Part shown: positions 1 to 8,573 of the stretch, in pieces
How the letters are laid out: the number at the start of each line of letters is the position of its first letter
Numbering within the stretch: the first letter of the stretch is position 1
NCBI GenBank assembly: GCA_913057725.1
Contig: CAJXOS010000052.1
Span: 1 to 38,926 of the forward strand
From: an uncultured Lewinella sp.
GTDB taxonomy: Bacteria; Bacteroidota; Bacteroidia; Chitinophagales; Saprospiraceae
Reading direction: 5' to 3'
DNA length: 38,926 nt
Translations under genes and position numbers: made by a program
The notes under the pieces: model-generated
Databases searched by the model: none
What the model was told of the DNA's origin: nothing
The model's input: only the letters and a program-made list of their open reading frames with translations

Positions 1-26
1 CCTGTAAACACAGCTGTGTTTACAGG
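1..26 (-). terminator. Perfect 26-bp palindrome after the last gene of the locus
   Basis: The first 26 bases are a perfect inverted repeat with half-site CCTGTAAACACAG and no spacer. It lies about 55 bases downstream of the WecA-like gene's TAG stop, where an operon terminator is expected. In RNA the stem would need to open a few central bases to form a loop. The T-tract that would confirm intrinsic termination lies outside the window, so an operator-like palindrome remains possible. Confidence 0.45.
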
Positions 27-79
27 GATTGCTATTGCAGATCTATTGACCAGTGTCTAGATCAAATGCTTCCTCAAAA

Positions 80-1222
80 CTAGTTGAGTGATCCTTCTTT
101 TTCGAATACTGGCGAAGAGGGCGCTGGTATTGCGCGTTCCTCATCTGCTTCTAGCAGTTCATTAAGGGCAGCTTTTTTGCGTTTCGTTGCTTTATACAAC
201 ACGTAGGTAGCAGCCATGACAATGGAAAGGAGTAGAAGGAGTAGAAGATGCTTTTCGAGATTCCCTTGCAATGGGTAGACCAAACCGATCAGAGCCGCCT
301 GACATGCAACAAGTATACCAGTTGCCGTAGCATGAGGAAACCCAAAATCGATCAGTAAGTGATGAATATGACGACGATCTGGCTGGAAAGGTGAGACGCC
401 ACGAATGATTCGTGTAAAGAACACTCGTAAGGTATCAAATAGCGGAATTGCAATAATCGTCATAGCGACTACTGGCACCGCATCAACACGCCAGGCACTT
501 TCTGGTGGTAGTGCATCATTTAGTTCTATGAAATTCAGGGTAAGAGTGGCTACCAGTAAGCCAACAACTAAGGCACCTGTATCACCCATAAAAATACGCG
601 TCGGTGGAAAGAGATTGTATGGCAGAAAGCCTAGTAGGGCTCCTACAACTGTAAATGCTAAAATACCATAAGCATCATACCCTACCCCAATAAACCAAGT
701 TCCAAGAACTGCCATCACTAAGATGCCCATGCTTGCGGACAAGCCGTTGATGCCATCTATCAGATTAAAAGCATTCACAACAATTAAAACTGTTAGTATA
801 GAAAGCACTATTGACAACTGAAATGGCATTTCAGCCATCCAGCTGAACATACCGTGTAGACTAACTAATCTTATATCCGCAAAGTACACTATTAGCGTAG
901 CTACCACCAGTTGTGCCACTAATTTTGTAACTGCAGACATTGGCATTAGATCGTCCTTAAGTCCAGTGAGAAAGATTATCACTGTAGCAACAAGAATATA
1001 CTTGAGTTCGGCAAGTAGTTCATTGGGTAACCAGAAAAGGATCGCAATTAGAAAGCTGGCGAAGATCGCTACGCCACCAATTGACGGTGTTGGCTGAAAG
1101 TGCGAACTACGGAGCTTGGGTTCATCATATAGCTGCCGACTAAACGCAACTTTTATGACGGAAGGAAGGATAAAATACGTGAGAAGGAACGCTGTCAAAG
1201 CAGCTAACAAGGCAATTGGCAT
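80..1222 (-). CDS. WecA/MraY-family undecaprenyl-phosphate GlcNAc-1-phosphate transferase
   Basis: This 380-residue polytopic membrane protein should transfer a sugar-1-phosphate, most likely GlcNAc-1-P, from a UDP-sugar to undecaprenyl phosphate at the inner membrane. The family signatures are all visible: an N-terminal loop with DEPKLRSSH near residues 33-41, the Asp pair in GLKDDL (D90, D91), NAFNLIDGINGL at 150-161, MGDTG at 212-216 and the cytoplasmic DRRHIHHLL at 282-290. The length fits the family. The ATG start is supported by an in-frame TAA a few codons upstream. It is the last gene of the locus and is separated from the preceding glycosyltransferase by about 150 bases in which I see no promoter. 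A second initiating transferase of another family lies at 5899-7404, so this one may serve another glycan, or one of the two acts on a side pathway. Confidence 0.93.
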   Translation of the reverse strand: MPIALLAALTAFLLTYFILPSVIKVAFSRQLYDEPKLRSSHFQPTPSIGGVAIFASFLIAILFWLPNELLAELKYILVATVIIFLTGLKDDLMPMSAVTKLVAQLVVATLIVYFADIRLVSLHGMFSWMAEMPFQLSIVLSILTVLIVVNAFNLIDGINGLSASMGILVMAVLGTWFIGVGYDAYGILAFTVVGALLGFLPYNLFPPTRIFMGDTGALVVGLLVATLTLNFIELNDALPPESAWRVDAVPVVAMTIIAIPLFDTLRVFFTRIIRGVSPFQPDRRHIHHLLIDFGFPHATATGILVACQAALIGLVYPLQGNLEKHLLLLLLLSIVMAATYVLYKATKRKKAALNELLEADEERAIPAPSSPVFEKEGSLN

Positions 1223-1376
1223 GGGATTATTGACTTACGTGTACGATGTAGGCATCAGGCCACACGGTATGGGTTCTAGGGTACAAGTAAATCCAAAAGG
1301 GTATAAAAATCTTCCTAAAGTTAAATAATTTTTAGGATAAGGTTAAATAAAGAATTGAGGTAGAGTGAAAAGCAAG

Positions 1377-2627
1377 TTAATCTTGAAGACGAGAAAAAAG
1401 GTGATTAACCTGATCAGGCCACGAATAGGAGGTTAAAAGGTCCGATGATATTCTCCAAGGAATAGCACCAGAAAAGGCCCATGTACGGTACAGTTGTAAG
1501 ACAAAGTTTTTCAGTTCAGCACTCTTGTCTGTTGTTCCTTTATAGTACAGATGCCCTGCATTTGTTGTAGTAATAGCAACATCTAGCTCCTTATCGATTG
1601 GCCCATTTAGGATGGCAAGTATAGGTCTTCCTGCTGCTAGATAATGCCCCAACTTACTAGTCAGAATGCCACTGTAGTCTGCTCCAGACCACGAACACAT
1701 AAGGTTAACCTGGCTGCTTTTTTGCAGTTGCTGCGTTTCATTCAGACCGAGGCGGCCATGATCTACACAGAGATATCCGAGTGTATATTCGCTTGCTAAT
1801 TCAGCCCAAAGCTGGCCTTGATCGCCCGCATAATGTAGCTCTAAGTGAGCAGGGTTTAGCTCTCCTTCGTCTATCAATTCTCGAAGGGCTTTAAATAAGG
1901 GGGCAAGGGTTTGCCACCTGGGGTAGATTCTTCCGGTGTAGCTAAGTGTAAAATGACTTCCAACCGGAGCTGAAAGAAAGCCGGTCGGCGGGTTGGGTAG
2001 ACCGTTTCGTACTACTACTACATTTTTGTGCAGGCTTCGAAAATACTTAGCTAGGCCCTCACTCACGGTAGTTAGCGCATCTGCTGACCGTATTAATCGA
2101 CTCTGATACAGCTCTTGTAATTTTGGCCACCATACATCACGGCGAATGGGATCAACAGGTCGATCCCGAAAATCAGCAATCCATTTCAACTTGGGAAATT
2201 TCCTTTTGAGGGCATTCGCTACAATATGATCAGACCACGGTCGATAACTACTAAAGATGTGCGTGATCCCTTCCTTTTGAATAAGCTCACCCCCATAGCG
2301 AATACTATGACGGATATAAGTCCGACCACCATCTCCCGCCCAGTATACAAAGGGAAAGGAGTGATACATCCGTCGAAATCGATCATTCACGGCGCTTTCA
2401 CGAGGGGGGCTAGTTACCAATTTGCGCGCATCTCGGGTGTTTATTAGTCTAATTTGAGTTACTTCTAACGCCAAAGAAGGGTCCTGCGGAAAAATAGATT
2501 GATTGGCGGAGGTTTGCACAAATACCGGAATCCCCAAGCGGATCCACTCCCGAACAAGGAAGTACAACCGGATACTTCCGGGATGGTTTACTGGAGGAAA
2601 TTTATATGCCTGTATCAGAATCTTCAT
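1377..2627 (-). CDS. GT4-like (GT-B fold) glycosyltransferase
   Basis: The 416-residue protein begins with a strand and a Pro-rich loop (ILIQAYKFPPVNHPGS) typical of the N-terminal Rossmann half of GT-B glycosyltransferases. Its C-terminal half contains SKLGHYLAAGRPILAI, the usual nucleotide-sugar-binding region of family 4. The canonical E-x7-E pair is not obvious. It has no signal peptide or clear membrane helix, so it should be cytoplasmic or membrane-associated. The ATG start lies one base after the stop of the upstream glycosyltransferase, which indicates translational coupling. The donor sugar cannot be read from the sequence. It probably adds one residue to the lipid-linked repeat unit. 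Confidence 0.82.
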   Translation of the reverse strand: MKILIQAYKFPPVNHPGSIRLYFLVREWIRLGIPVFVQTSANQSIFPQDPSLALEVTQIRLINTRDARKLVTSPPRESAVNDRFRRMYHSFPFVYWAGDGGRTYIRHSIRYGGELIQKEGITHIFSSYRPWSDHIVANALKRKFPKLKWIADFRDRPVDPIRRDVWWPKLQELYQSRLIRSADALTTVSEGLAKYFRSLHKNVVVVRNGLPNPPTGFLSAPVGSHFTLSYTGRIYPRWQTLAPLFKALRELIDEGELNPAHLELHYAGDQGQLWAELASEYTLGYLCVDHGRLGLNETQQLQKSSQVNLMCSWSGADYSGILTSKLGHYLAAGRPILAILNGPIDKELDVAITTTNAGHLYYKGTTDKSAELKNFVLQLYRTWAFSGAIPWRISSDLLTSYSWPDQVNHLFSRLQD

Positions 2628-2628
2628 C

Positions 2629-3744
2629 CTATCCTAACAGGCTTCGAATAAAATCTAAATAATGCTTAGCGATAAGTTCTGCATCGTACTTGTTAGCGAC
2701 CAACTGCCGGCCCTGGTCTCCGAATTGTTCTCGAAGTTGCGACGGCGCCTGGTAAGCGTCTAGCATGGCCTCCGCCAAACGAGCACTAGAATGCGTAGGT
2801 ACCTGCCAACCAGTTTGATGAGGTATAGCAAGCTCTCTACAGCCAGGAGTATTAGTGGATATAATTGGCCGTTTCATAGCTAAGGCTTCCAGTAAACTCC
2901 TGGGAACACCTTCCCGATAACTTGGAAGTATGACCACATCAGCATTTTGGATAAAAGGACGGACATCATCCTGATAGCTACGGTGACGAACTCTTTCCTG
3001 GGAAAGCCCCTCGTTCCAAGTCGATTCATCCAAGCACCTAGGGTGTTCTTCATCGTATTCTCCAAGTAATTCTAGCTCAGCATCAGGAATAATGTTTAGT
3101 ATTTGTTGCCAAGCTTGAAACAGCTCTCTTAGGCCTTTGTCAATAAGCATACGGCCTATATATAGAAACTTAAAGGCAGAAGAGGCGGTTCTTGATCTAG
3201 GCTGAAAGTGATTCAAATCAATTCCTGATCCTGGTACATGGTGCCAGGATTTAGCCTGTACTCCGATCTGTTGAAGCTCTTTAATGTCAATTTCATTCTG
3301 AGCGACAACAGCACTTGCTGCTGGAAGGCATTGACGGTACAACACCTCAATCATCCGACGTTGTATCGATGTAGTTATCCATGTTGTTCCAAGGCCCGTA
3401 ATATTAGCTACGGAAGCTAACCCTAGCTTACTCGCAGCTATACTTCCTAGTAAGTTAGGCTTAATCGTGAAGTGTAATATAACATCAGGTTCTAAAGCCT
3501 GATAAACCTTTAAGAGTTTACGGTATAGCCGAAGTTCAGACGGAAGAAAACGTCCATAAGGCTTTAGCTCAGGCAATGGTTGGAATTCGATACCAGCAGA
3601 TTCTAGATCTCCTTCGAATCCATCTGCCGGGGCCAAAGCATAAACCTTAAAATCAGCTTCTTGTAGTGCTTTCCAAAGTGCCTTTCGGAAATGTAAGATA
3701 TTATAGGCACTGTTGGCAACGAGTAGAACTTTCCTGACGGTCAA
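2629..3744 (-). CDS. GT4 glycosyltransferase of the PglA/CapJ type
   Basis: The 371-residue protein shows hallmarks of the bacillosaminyl/galactosaminyl-type GT4 group: HFTIKPNLLGSIAASKLG at 91-108, NITGLGTTW at 114-122, a GRML-DKG donor-site loop near 197-204, and the catalytic E-x7-E motif EGVPRSLLE at 278-286. Members add a hexose or HexNAc to a lipid-linked acceptor. The only usable start is TTG at 3744, because an in-frame TAG lies immediately upstream and no early ATG follows. Its stop is one base from the next glycosyltransferase, so the two are probably cotranslated. The exact sugar is unknown. Confidence 0.88.
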   Translation of the reverse strand: MTVRKVLLVANSAYNILHFRKALWKALQEADFKVYALAPADGFEGDLESAGIEFQPLPELKPYGRFLPSELRLYRKLLKVYQALEPDVILHFTIKPNLLGSIAASKLGLASVANITGLGTTWITTSIQRRMIEVLYRQCLPAASAVVAQNEIDIKELQQIGVQAKSWHHVPGSGIDLNHFQPRSRTASSAFKFLYIGRMLIDKGLRELFQAWQQILNIIPDAELELLGEYDEEHPRCLDESTWNEGLSQERVRHRSYQDDVRPFIQNADVVILPSYREGVPRSLLEALAMKRPIISTNTPGCRELAIPHQTGWQVPTHSSARLAEAMLDAYQAPSQLREQFGDQGRQLVANKYDAELIAKHYLDFIRSLLG

Positions 3745-3760
3745 CTAATTGGTCATTTAT

Positions 3761-4225
3761 CTACTCCTTATCAAAGATTGTCGCAAAGGACTTGGCAATA
3801 GCTATTTGATATGTTTTCGGCAAGTCTACTTTTGATACTTCATCTATTGTAAACAACCCAATTCCAAAATTCTCCTGGCCCTGCTGTAGTTGTTCCAAAC
3901 TAGCAGTAGTTTGACAATGGTAGATCACAACTAGTACACTTACTATATTCATGACCTTCACCGTAGTGGTGTTCAACAGGTTTTGAACTTCTACATCAAT
4001 AGCTAGTTCTTCCTTAATCTCTCTTCGCAAACACTCTGCTAATTCTTCCTTGCGTTTTAGTTTCCCTCCGGGAAGGTCCCATTCGTTTCTCTCATTTCGA
4101 ATTAGAACCACGTGGTGATCAATTAATAGCACCCCCTTAACAGAAACAGGAAACCTCCTAGCAAAGTAATCAGAGGGGAAGATCCTCCCAACTGTACGTA
4201 ATAATAGTTTTCTCAGATCCAGCAA
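3761..4225 (-). CDS. NUDIX hydrolase
   Basis: The 154-residue protein has a recognisable Nudix box at 54-76. G54, E60, R68, E69, E72 and E73 are in register, while the usual late Gly is Ala75. Nudix proteins hydrolyse nucleoside diphosphates linked to another moiety, including NDP-sugars, or oxidised nucleotides. The substrate here cannot be deduced. The start is TTG: an in-frame TAG, which is the stop of the Wzi gene, lies 24 bases upstream and there is no ATG in between. The N-terminal extension before the fold (about 28 residues) is basic and amphipathic. Its place between Wzi and a glycosyltransferase suggests a role tied to nucleotide-sugar turnover, but that is inference. Confidence 0.85.
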   Translation of the reverse strand: MLDLRKLLLRTVGRIFPSDYFARRFPVSVKGVLLIDHHVVLIRNERNEWDLPGGKLKRKEELAECLRREIKEELAIDVEVQNLLNTTTVKVMNIVSVLVVIYHCQTTASLEQLQQGQENFGIGLFTIDEVSKVDLPKTYQIAIAKSFATIFDKE

Positions 4226-4249
4226 AGTAAAAACTAACTTGCAAGCATT

Positions 4250-5902
4250 CTACTTAAATCCAAAGCGGAAACCAAACCCGCCAGTGAAGTCACTATTTGC
4301 TTCAAAAGCTGGCCGTAACAGCTCCACACCTGTATCAAGTGAGCTTTCCGTATTTCGATAAACCAGTTGTATGAAAGCGGAAAAATTCGAGATGGGCACC
4401 CAACTGATATCAGCACTTAAGGCCGAAGATTCCCACATGATATTGTCCAGAAATGGTAGCTCGTCCACAGGTGTATCTCCTAGCAGGTCATAAGGAAACT
4501 GTTCTCCTTGCTGCCAGAGATCATAGGCGAAATTTATATTCCATTTCGCATGTGGCCTAACCCAAAGTTGTAGGTTTAAGGAAGCGGCATTATCATTTAG
4601 AAAATGTCCCAAATTATATTCATTACTTGCATATGTCAGGGATGGAATACGATGATCATAAGTAACCGGCGTCGTTCGGTTATAGTCAAGCTGTAGTCCT
4701 ACATTTTCAAATGGCCAATTACTCAGGCCAACACCAAACTTATAACTGAGAAAGTTTCGGCGATCAGGGTCAAATAGTCTGGTGAAACTTAGTTCATCTA
4801 CAAAAACGGAAGAAAACAGGTGAAGGTGCTTTATCCCTCGATAACTAATATCAAAAAACAACTGAGAATTTTGATTATCAATGCCTTGGTTGATCGTATG
4901 ATCAACTGCTTTAAAGAAGGCGAAAGGAATAAAGTAGGCAGGATGCGCCGGCATATCACTATACACTATACTGTTGCCAAAGGAGACATCCAATGTAGAC
5001 CAGGGTGATATTGTAAACAAATTTGCAGCTATATGCTTGTTGCGATAAACAGCGCGAAAACGGCTACTACTCGGCGTAGTGTAAGTGTAGGATCGAGTGC
5101 TATCAATTACCTCACTAACTAGCCAAGCATGGAAATACCTAAACTGTAACCATTTAAAAGGCTTCAGTTCTAAATTTACCATCGGAAAACTTGGCGCTCG
5201 GCCCGATAAAATATTAGCTCCTCCATAATGATTCCCCCATTGGACCTGATCTTTCACAAACCCTACGGTGCCCCAATCCCAGGAATACGTTATTCCACCT
5301 CTAAACTCGCTAAAATCAGCGCCAACCCGACCACCAAGGCCTCCATACTTATAGGCGGCACCGGTTTCTCTTGTTAAAAAGGTTGACTCCCCCAATATTT
5401 CTTGTTGATAATTATCCCGAATGTTCGCGTAAGCAGAAAATCCTCTACCCAAATAGGCCATCATTTCAGCACCGCCATAAGAAGCGAAGAATGAGTCTTC
5501 GCCTGTATTATATAGCTGAATACCGTAGATCGGCCGTGCCATTACCTTTCCCCATTCACCACCAAGCCTGACCCTCGGAGGAACTATGCTGTAAGCATCT
5601 CGAAAGCTACTACCTAGTTCAAGCTCCGGGTCTTCAAAATTATAATCAGTCAGGAGTATTTCGGCGCGCTTTCGTTGCCGATCATTTGCCAACTCATTCT
5701 TAACTACTGACCTCAACTTCTCTGCAATGACAGTCCTTGGATAAGGTTTAGCAACTGTCGGCAGCACGATAAGCTGATCATTAGCTAACTCATCCATGAA
5801 GTCGTAGATGGCCTGGTCAGCTAACGGTTGGTACACATGCTGCGCAAATAGGCAGTTGCCGATAACTAAAGAACAGCATAACAACAATAGAATTCGCATC
5901 AT
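4250..5902 (-). CDS. wzi: Wzi-type capsule assembly protein (outer-membrane beta-barrel)
   Basis: The 550-residue protein starts with a hydrophobic signal peptide (residues 1 to about 20, ending FAQ). The rest is rich in alternating aromatic and polar residues typical of outer-membrane beta-strands, and it ends in FGFRFGFK with a terminal aromatic-rich strand. It resembles the capsule assembly protein Wzi family, which retains or anchors capsule at the outer surface. The first ATG overlaps the TGA of the upstream sugar transferase by four bases (ATGA), so the two are translationally coupled. A second ATG follows directly. The family's length in Bacteroidota is about 450-550 residues, so this copy looks complete. 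Confidence 0.85.
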   Translation of the reverse strand: MMRILLLLCCSLVIGNCLFAQHVYQPLADQAIYDFMDELANDQLIVLPTVAKPYPRTVIAEKLRSVVKNELANDRQRKRAEILLTDYNFEDPELELGSSFRDAYSIVPPRVRLGGEWGKVMARPIYGIQLYNTGEDSFFASYGGAEMMAYLGRGFSAYANIRDNYQQEILGESTFLTRETGAAYKYGGLGGRVGADFSEFRGGITYSWDWGTVGFVKDQVQWGNHYGGANILSGRAPSFPMVNLELKPFKWLQFRYFHAWLVSEVIDSTRSYTYTTPSSSRFRAVYRNKHIAANLFTISPWSTLDVSFGNSIVYSDMPAHPAYFIPFAFFKAVDHTINQGIDNQNSQLFFDISYRGIKHLHLFSSVFVDELSFTRLFDPDRRNFLSYKFGVGLSNWPFENVGLQLDYNRTTPVTYDHRIPSLTYASNEYNLGHFLNDNAASLNLQLWVRPHAKWNINFAYDLWQQGEQFPYDLLGDTPVDELPFLDNIMWESSALSADISWVPISNFSAFIQLVYRNTESSLDTGVELLRPAFEANSDFTGGFGFRFGFK

Positions 5903-7404
5903 TTGCTTCTAGCTTTCTTAATGAAGATGTTGTGCATGGCCTTCCAGAAATAGGTCCAATCCGTTGCCCAAGGCGATTGTTCATATTCCTCCAGGTATCG
6001 CATTTCAGACTCCATGATTTCCTCTAAAGTCGAGGGTAGGTCTACATAAAAAGGAGGAATTAGCCCCGGTTTATGACGGCTGCGTTTTTCTTGAAGTTCT
6101 TTGTGATACAGACTGAAATAGTGATTACTCAATGGTCGAACACCTACAATTTTCATTTCACCTTTCAGTACATTTAAAAACATTGGCAGCTCATCTAACC
6201 AAAATTTACGGAAGAATTTCCCCATTCCTGTCACTCGGAAGTCATCCTTAAACTTTCCGCCTTCATCCAACTGATTTCGTTGGTAAACGTACTCTTGCAA
6301 ATATTCAGAGTAAGGATACATCGTACGCAGCTTGTAGACACCAATCATTTTACCATTCTCTCCCTTTCGGCGAAGGCGAATCAATGGTCCGTAAGTGGGG
6401 TGTTCATCATAAACTGGTTCCTTCACTTTTTTGGTAATAAAATATTGTTTGCCCTCAATGACTTCTTCGTTTACGATCGAAAAGCCACAACTGTACAGAC
6501 GGCCAAATATTTCTGCCTTAGACACTTCGCGGTACTTGCCCGCAGTAGCAACAAAGTAAATTGCACGCAGGAAGTAAATCTTGGGAAAGATTCGATTCCA
6601 AAGCAAATAGGCAAAATGAATAACATAATTGATTCCACGAGGGTAACGATTGAGAATGCGGTCCTTAGAATACTCATAGGTTTCTACAAAACCGGCTAAA
6701 TGCCCTCCATCTGGAAGCTTCTCATTGATAGCCTCTAAAAACTTATTAATCCGCCCCACTTTATTGAGAGGCTTAAGGTTGACAATCTTGTCAAATGTGC
6801 CATCCGGCTGTTGTAGAATATTAAAGCGGCTTTCCGTTGCCAGGAAGACCGTCTTCTCATTAATATTGCTAAGGTTTTGTTGAAGGTATTGCAAAGCGTT
6901 TTCACCAACTTCATCAGCAATCAAGAGCCGCAGTGCACCAGAAACCTGAGTAGCTTCTACTTCGTTTTCTATCGCCCCTTTTAACGGAATGCCGGTTGAA
7001 GGTTCGGCAGGAATGAATGCGTCTTGATGCAGTAATTTATCAAAGCCAAAAAAACGGATAATCACCGCTTCCAGAAAAGTGACTACGCTGAACCCAAGCA
7101 GCAACCACCACTTATAACCCAGGAGTTCCATGTAATAATAGAAAATTACCACTGCAGCATGGATAACCAGGTTCTTTTTTAGTAGAGCATTCAGGGTATT
7201 TTCCACGTTCTTGCGGATATCCCATTTAACCAAAATCAAGCTTCCAAGCCACCAAAGTAAGATGTATACTCCGACAGCTAAATGCTTATCCAGTAAACTG
7301 GCAATGGTGACATTATGGCCCAATAAACGGCCACTCGCTAGAAACACTGCTGGAACCCATAGTAATCCCCCAAAGTAGAAGAAGTATTTCTTGTTTCTGC
7401 TCAC
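5899..7404 (-). CDS. Chimeric undecaprenyl-phosphate sugar-phosphate transferase (bacterial sugar transferase family)
   Basis: The 501-residue protein ends in a bacterial sugar transferase (WbaP/PglC-like) catalytic domain: KLRTM at 358-362, the catalytic Asp-Glu of WLDELP (D404, E405), NVLKGEM at 411-417, GVRPLS at 421-426 and KPGL at 445-448. These enzymes start repeat-unit synthesis by loading a sugar-1-phosphate on undecaprenyl phosphate. The front is atypical. Four membrane segments (about 8-25, 42-60, 79-95 and 99-118) are followed by a soluble stretch at about 157-326. That stretch reads like the back half of a class I methyltransferase fold (FDKIVNLKPL, LPDGGHLAGF, GFSIVNEEVIEGKQYFITKK). 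The usual re-entrant helix just before the catalytic motif is not evident. The start is GTG, two bases after the epimerase stop, and no early ATG exists. Confidence 0.88.
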   Translation of the reverse strand: MSRNKKYFFYFGGLLWVPAVFLASGRLLGHNVTIASLLDKHLAVGVYILLWWLGSLILVKWDIRKNVENTLNALLKKNLVIHAAVVIFYYYMELLGYKWWLLLGFSVVTFLEAVIIRFFGFDKLLHQDAFIPAEPSTGIPLKGAIENEVEATQVSGALRLLIADEVGENALQYLQQNLSNINEKTVFLATESRFNILQQPDGTFDKIVNLKPLNKVGRINKFLEAINEKLPDGGHLAGFVETYEYSKDRILNRYPRGINYVIHFAYLLWNRIFPKIYFLRAIYFVATAGKYREVSKAEIFGRLYSCGFSIVNEEVIEGKQYFITKKVKEPVYDEHPTYGPLIRLRRKGENGKMIGVYKLRTMYPYSEYLQEYVYQRNQLDEGGKFKDDFRVTGMGKFFRKFWLDELPMFLNVLKGEMKIVGVRPLSNHYFSLYHKELQEKRSRHKPGLIPPFYVDLPSTLEEIMESEMRYLEEYEQSPWATDWTYFWKAMHNIFIKKARSK

Positions 7405-7406
7405 AA

Positions 7407-8567
7407 TCAGTTGGCTTGATTACTCAGCACAGCCACTATACGCTCGGCAGTTTTGCCATCCCAACGTTCCGGGCGCTCCGGCTTTCGCTCCTGTTTTAAC
7501 GTTTCATAAAAAGATCGGCGGATATTCTCTAGGTCATTACCTACCAGTATGGAGGCACCTCCGTGTTCCCGCAGTGTAATTGGCCGCTCCGTGTTCCATC
7601 GTAGGGTCAAACAAGGAGTACCCAAAACGGTACATTCTTCTTGTAGGCCACCACTATCCGTCAGCATTATATCTGCCCCCATATTGAGCCTCAACATATC
7701 GTGATACCCCAACGGCTTAAGTAAAATGAGGTTTGGCGCCGAGCTCACTTTTTCCCATATGCCAAACTCCTCTAGGCGTTTCCGAGTACGGGGATGGATG
7801 GGCCAGATTAATGGCATAGTTGTACATACTTCCTCCGTCAGAAAGTTCATGATGGGTGTTAAGACTTCCGCCTCATCTACATTTGAAGGGCGGTGTAAAG
7901 TCATAAGTGCATAACGATCATTCGATGCAGGCTGCCATGTACTTGGCTGAGTTGGGTCTAGCGCATTGCTCTGTAGGATATCCTCAATCCGTATGGCCAC
8001 CGCTTTCTCACGGTTGGCCTCCAGGGTATCAATCATAATATTGCCCACAAAATGAATACCCTCACTAGCAGCACCCTCGCTTGCCAAATTCTCGTTAGCC
8101 ATACGATCTGGAGTGAAATGTACATCTGCCAAACGGTCAGCAACCAAACGGTTTATTTCTTCCGGCATCGCCATATCTCGAGAACGTAATCCGGCCTCAA
8201 TATGAGCGCAACGAATTTTTTCCTTTTTAGCTGTAACAGCCCCGGCTAAAACGGCATTAACATCGCCAACTACAATTACCCAATCGGGTTGCTCTTTCCG
8301 TAGAACGGGTTCCAAGGCCATCATCGTCTTACCCACTTGTTCTGCATGGGAGCCGGAACCGATGTTCAGGTTGATATCAGCCTGTGGAATGCCCAATGCC
8401 GCAAAGAAATTAGCAGACATCCGATCATCGTAGTGTTGCCCTGAGTGTATGAGTATATGCTCGATGAATGGTGATCGCCCAGCAGCATTATGGGCATCAA
8501 TAGCCCGAATAAAAGGGGCAATTTTCATAAAATTAGGACGAGCACCGACTAAGGAAACAATTTTCAT
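7407..8567 (-). CDS. wecB: Non-hydrolysing UDP-N-acetylglucosamine 2-epimerase
   Basis: The 386-residue cytoplasmic enzyme has the family's N-terminal GARPNFMK (8-15), HSGQHYDD (41-48), the HIEAGLRS segment in the middle, and a C-terminal DSGGLQEE followed by a TERP motif. It interconverts UDP-GlcNAc and UDP-ManNAc, or related UDP-HexNAc uronates in the WbpI branch. With the UDP-sugar dehydrogenase at 35093-36397 it could supply UDP-ManNAcA, and with the WbpB-like gene at 32332-33297 it could belong to a diacetamido-uronate route. The ATG start is six bases after the stop of the DUF354 gene. The WecB label is by family; the true substrate is not fixed by sequence. Confidence 0.93.
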   Translation of the reverse strand: MKIVSLVGARPNFMKIAPFIRAIDAHNAAGRSPFIEHILIHSGQHYDDRMSANFFAALGIPQADINLNIGSGSHAEQVGKTMMALEPVLRKEQPDWVIVVGDVNAVLAGAVTAKKEKIRCAHIEAGLRSRDMAMPEEINRLVADRLADVHFTPDRMANENLASEGAASEGIHFVGNIMIDTLEANREKAVAIRIEDILQSNALDPTQPSTWQPASNDRYALMTLHRPSNVDEAEVLTPIMNFLTEEVCTTMPLIWPIHPRTRKRLEEFGIWEKVSSAPNLILLKPLGYHDMLRLNMGADIMLTDSGGLQEECTVLGTPCLTLRWNTERPITLREHGGASILVGNDLENIRRSFYETLKQERKPERPERWDGKTAERIVAVLSNQAN

Positions 8568-8573
8568 TACTTA

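Noticed and set aside
1314..1336. CCTAAA/TTTAGG inverted repeat in the gap before the WecA-like gene
   Set aside because: It is six base pairs, AT-rich with a loose loop, and consistent with chance. No promoter or gene is seen in this 154-base gap.
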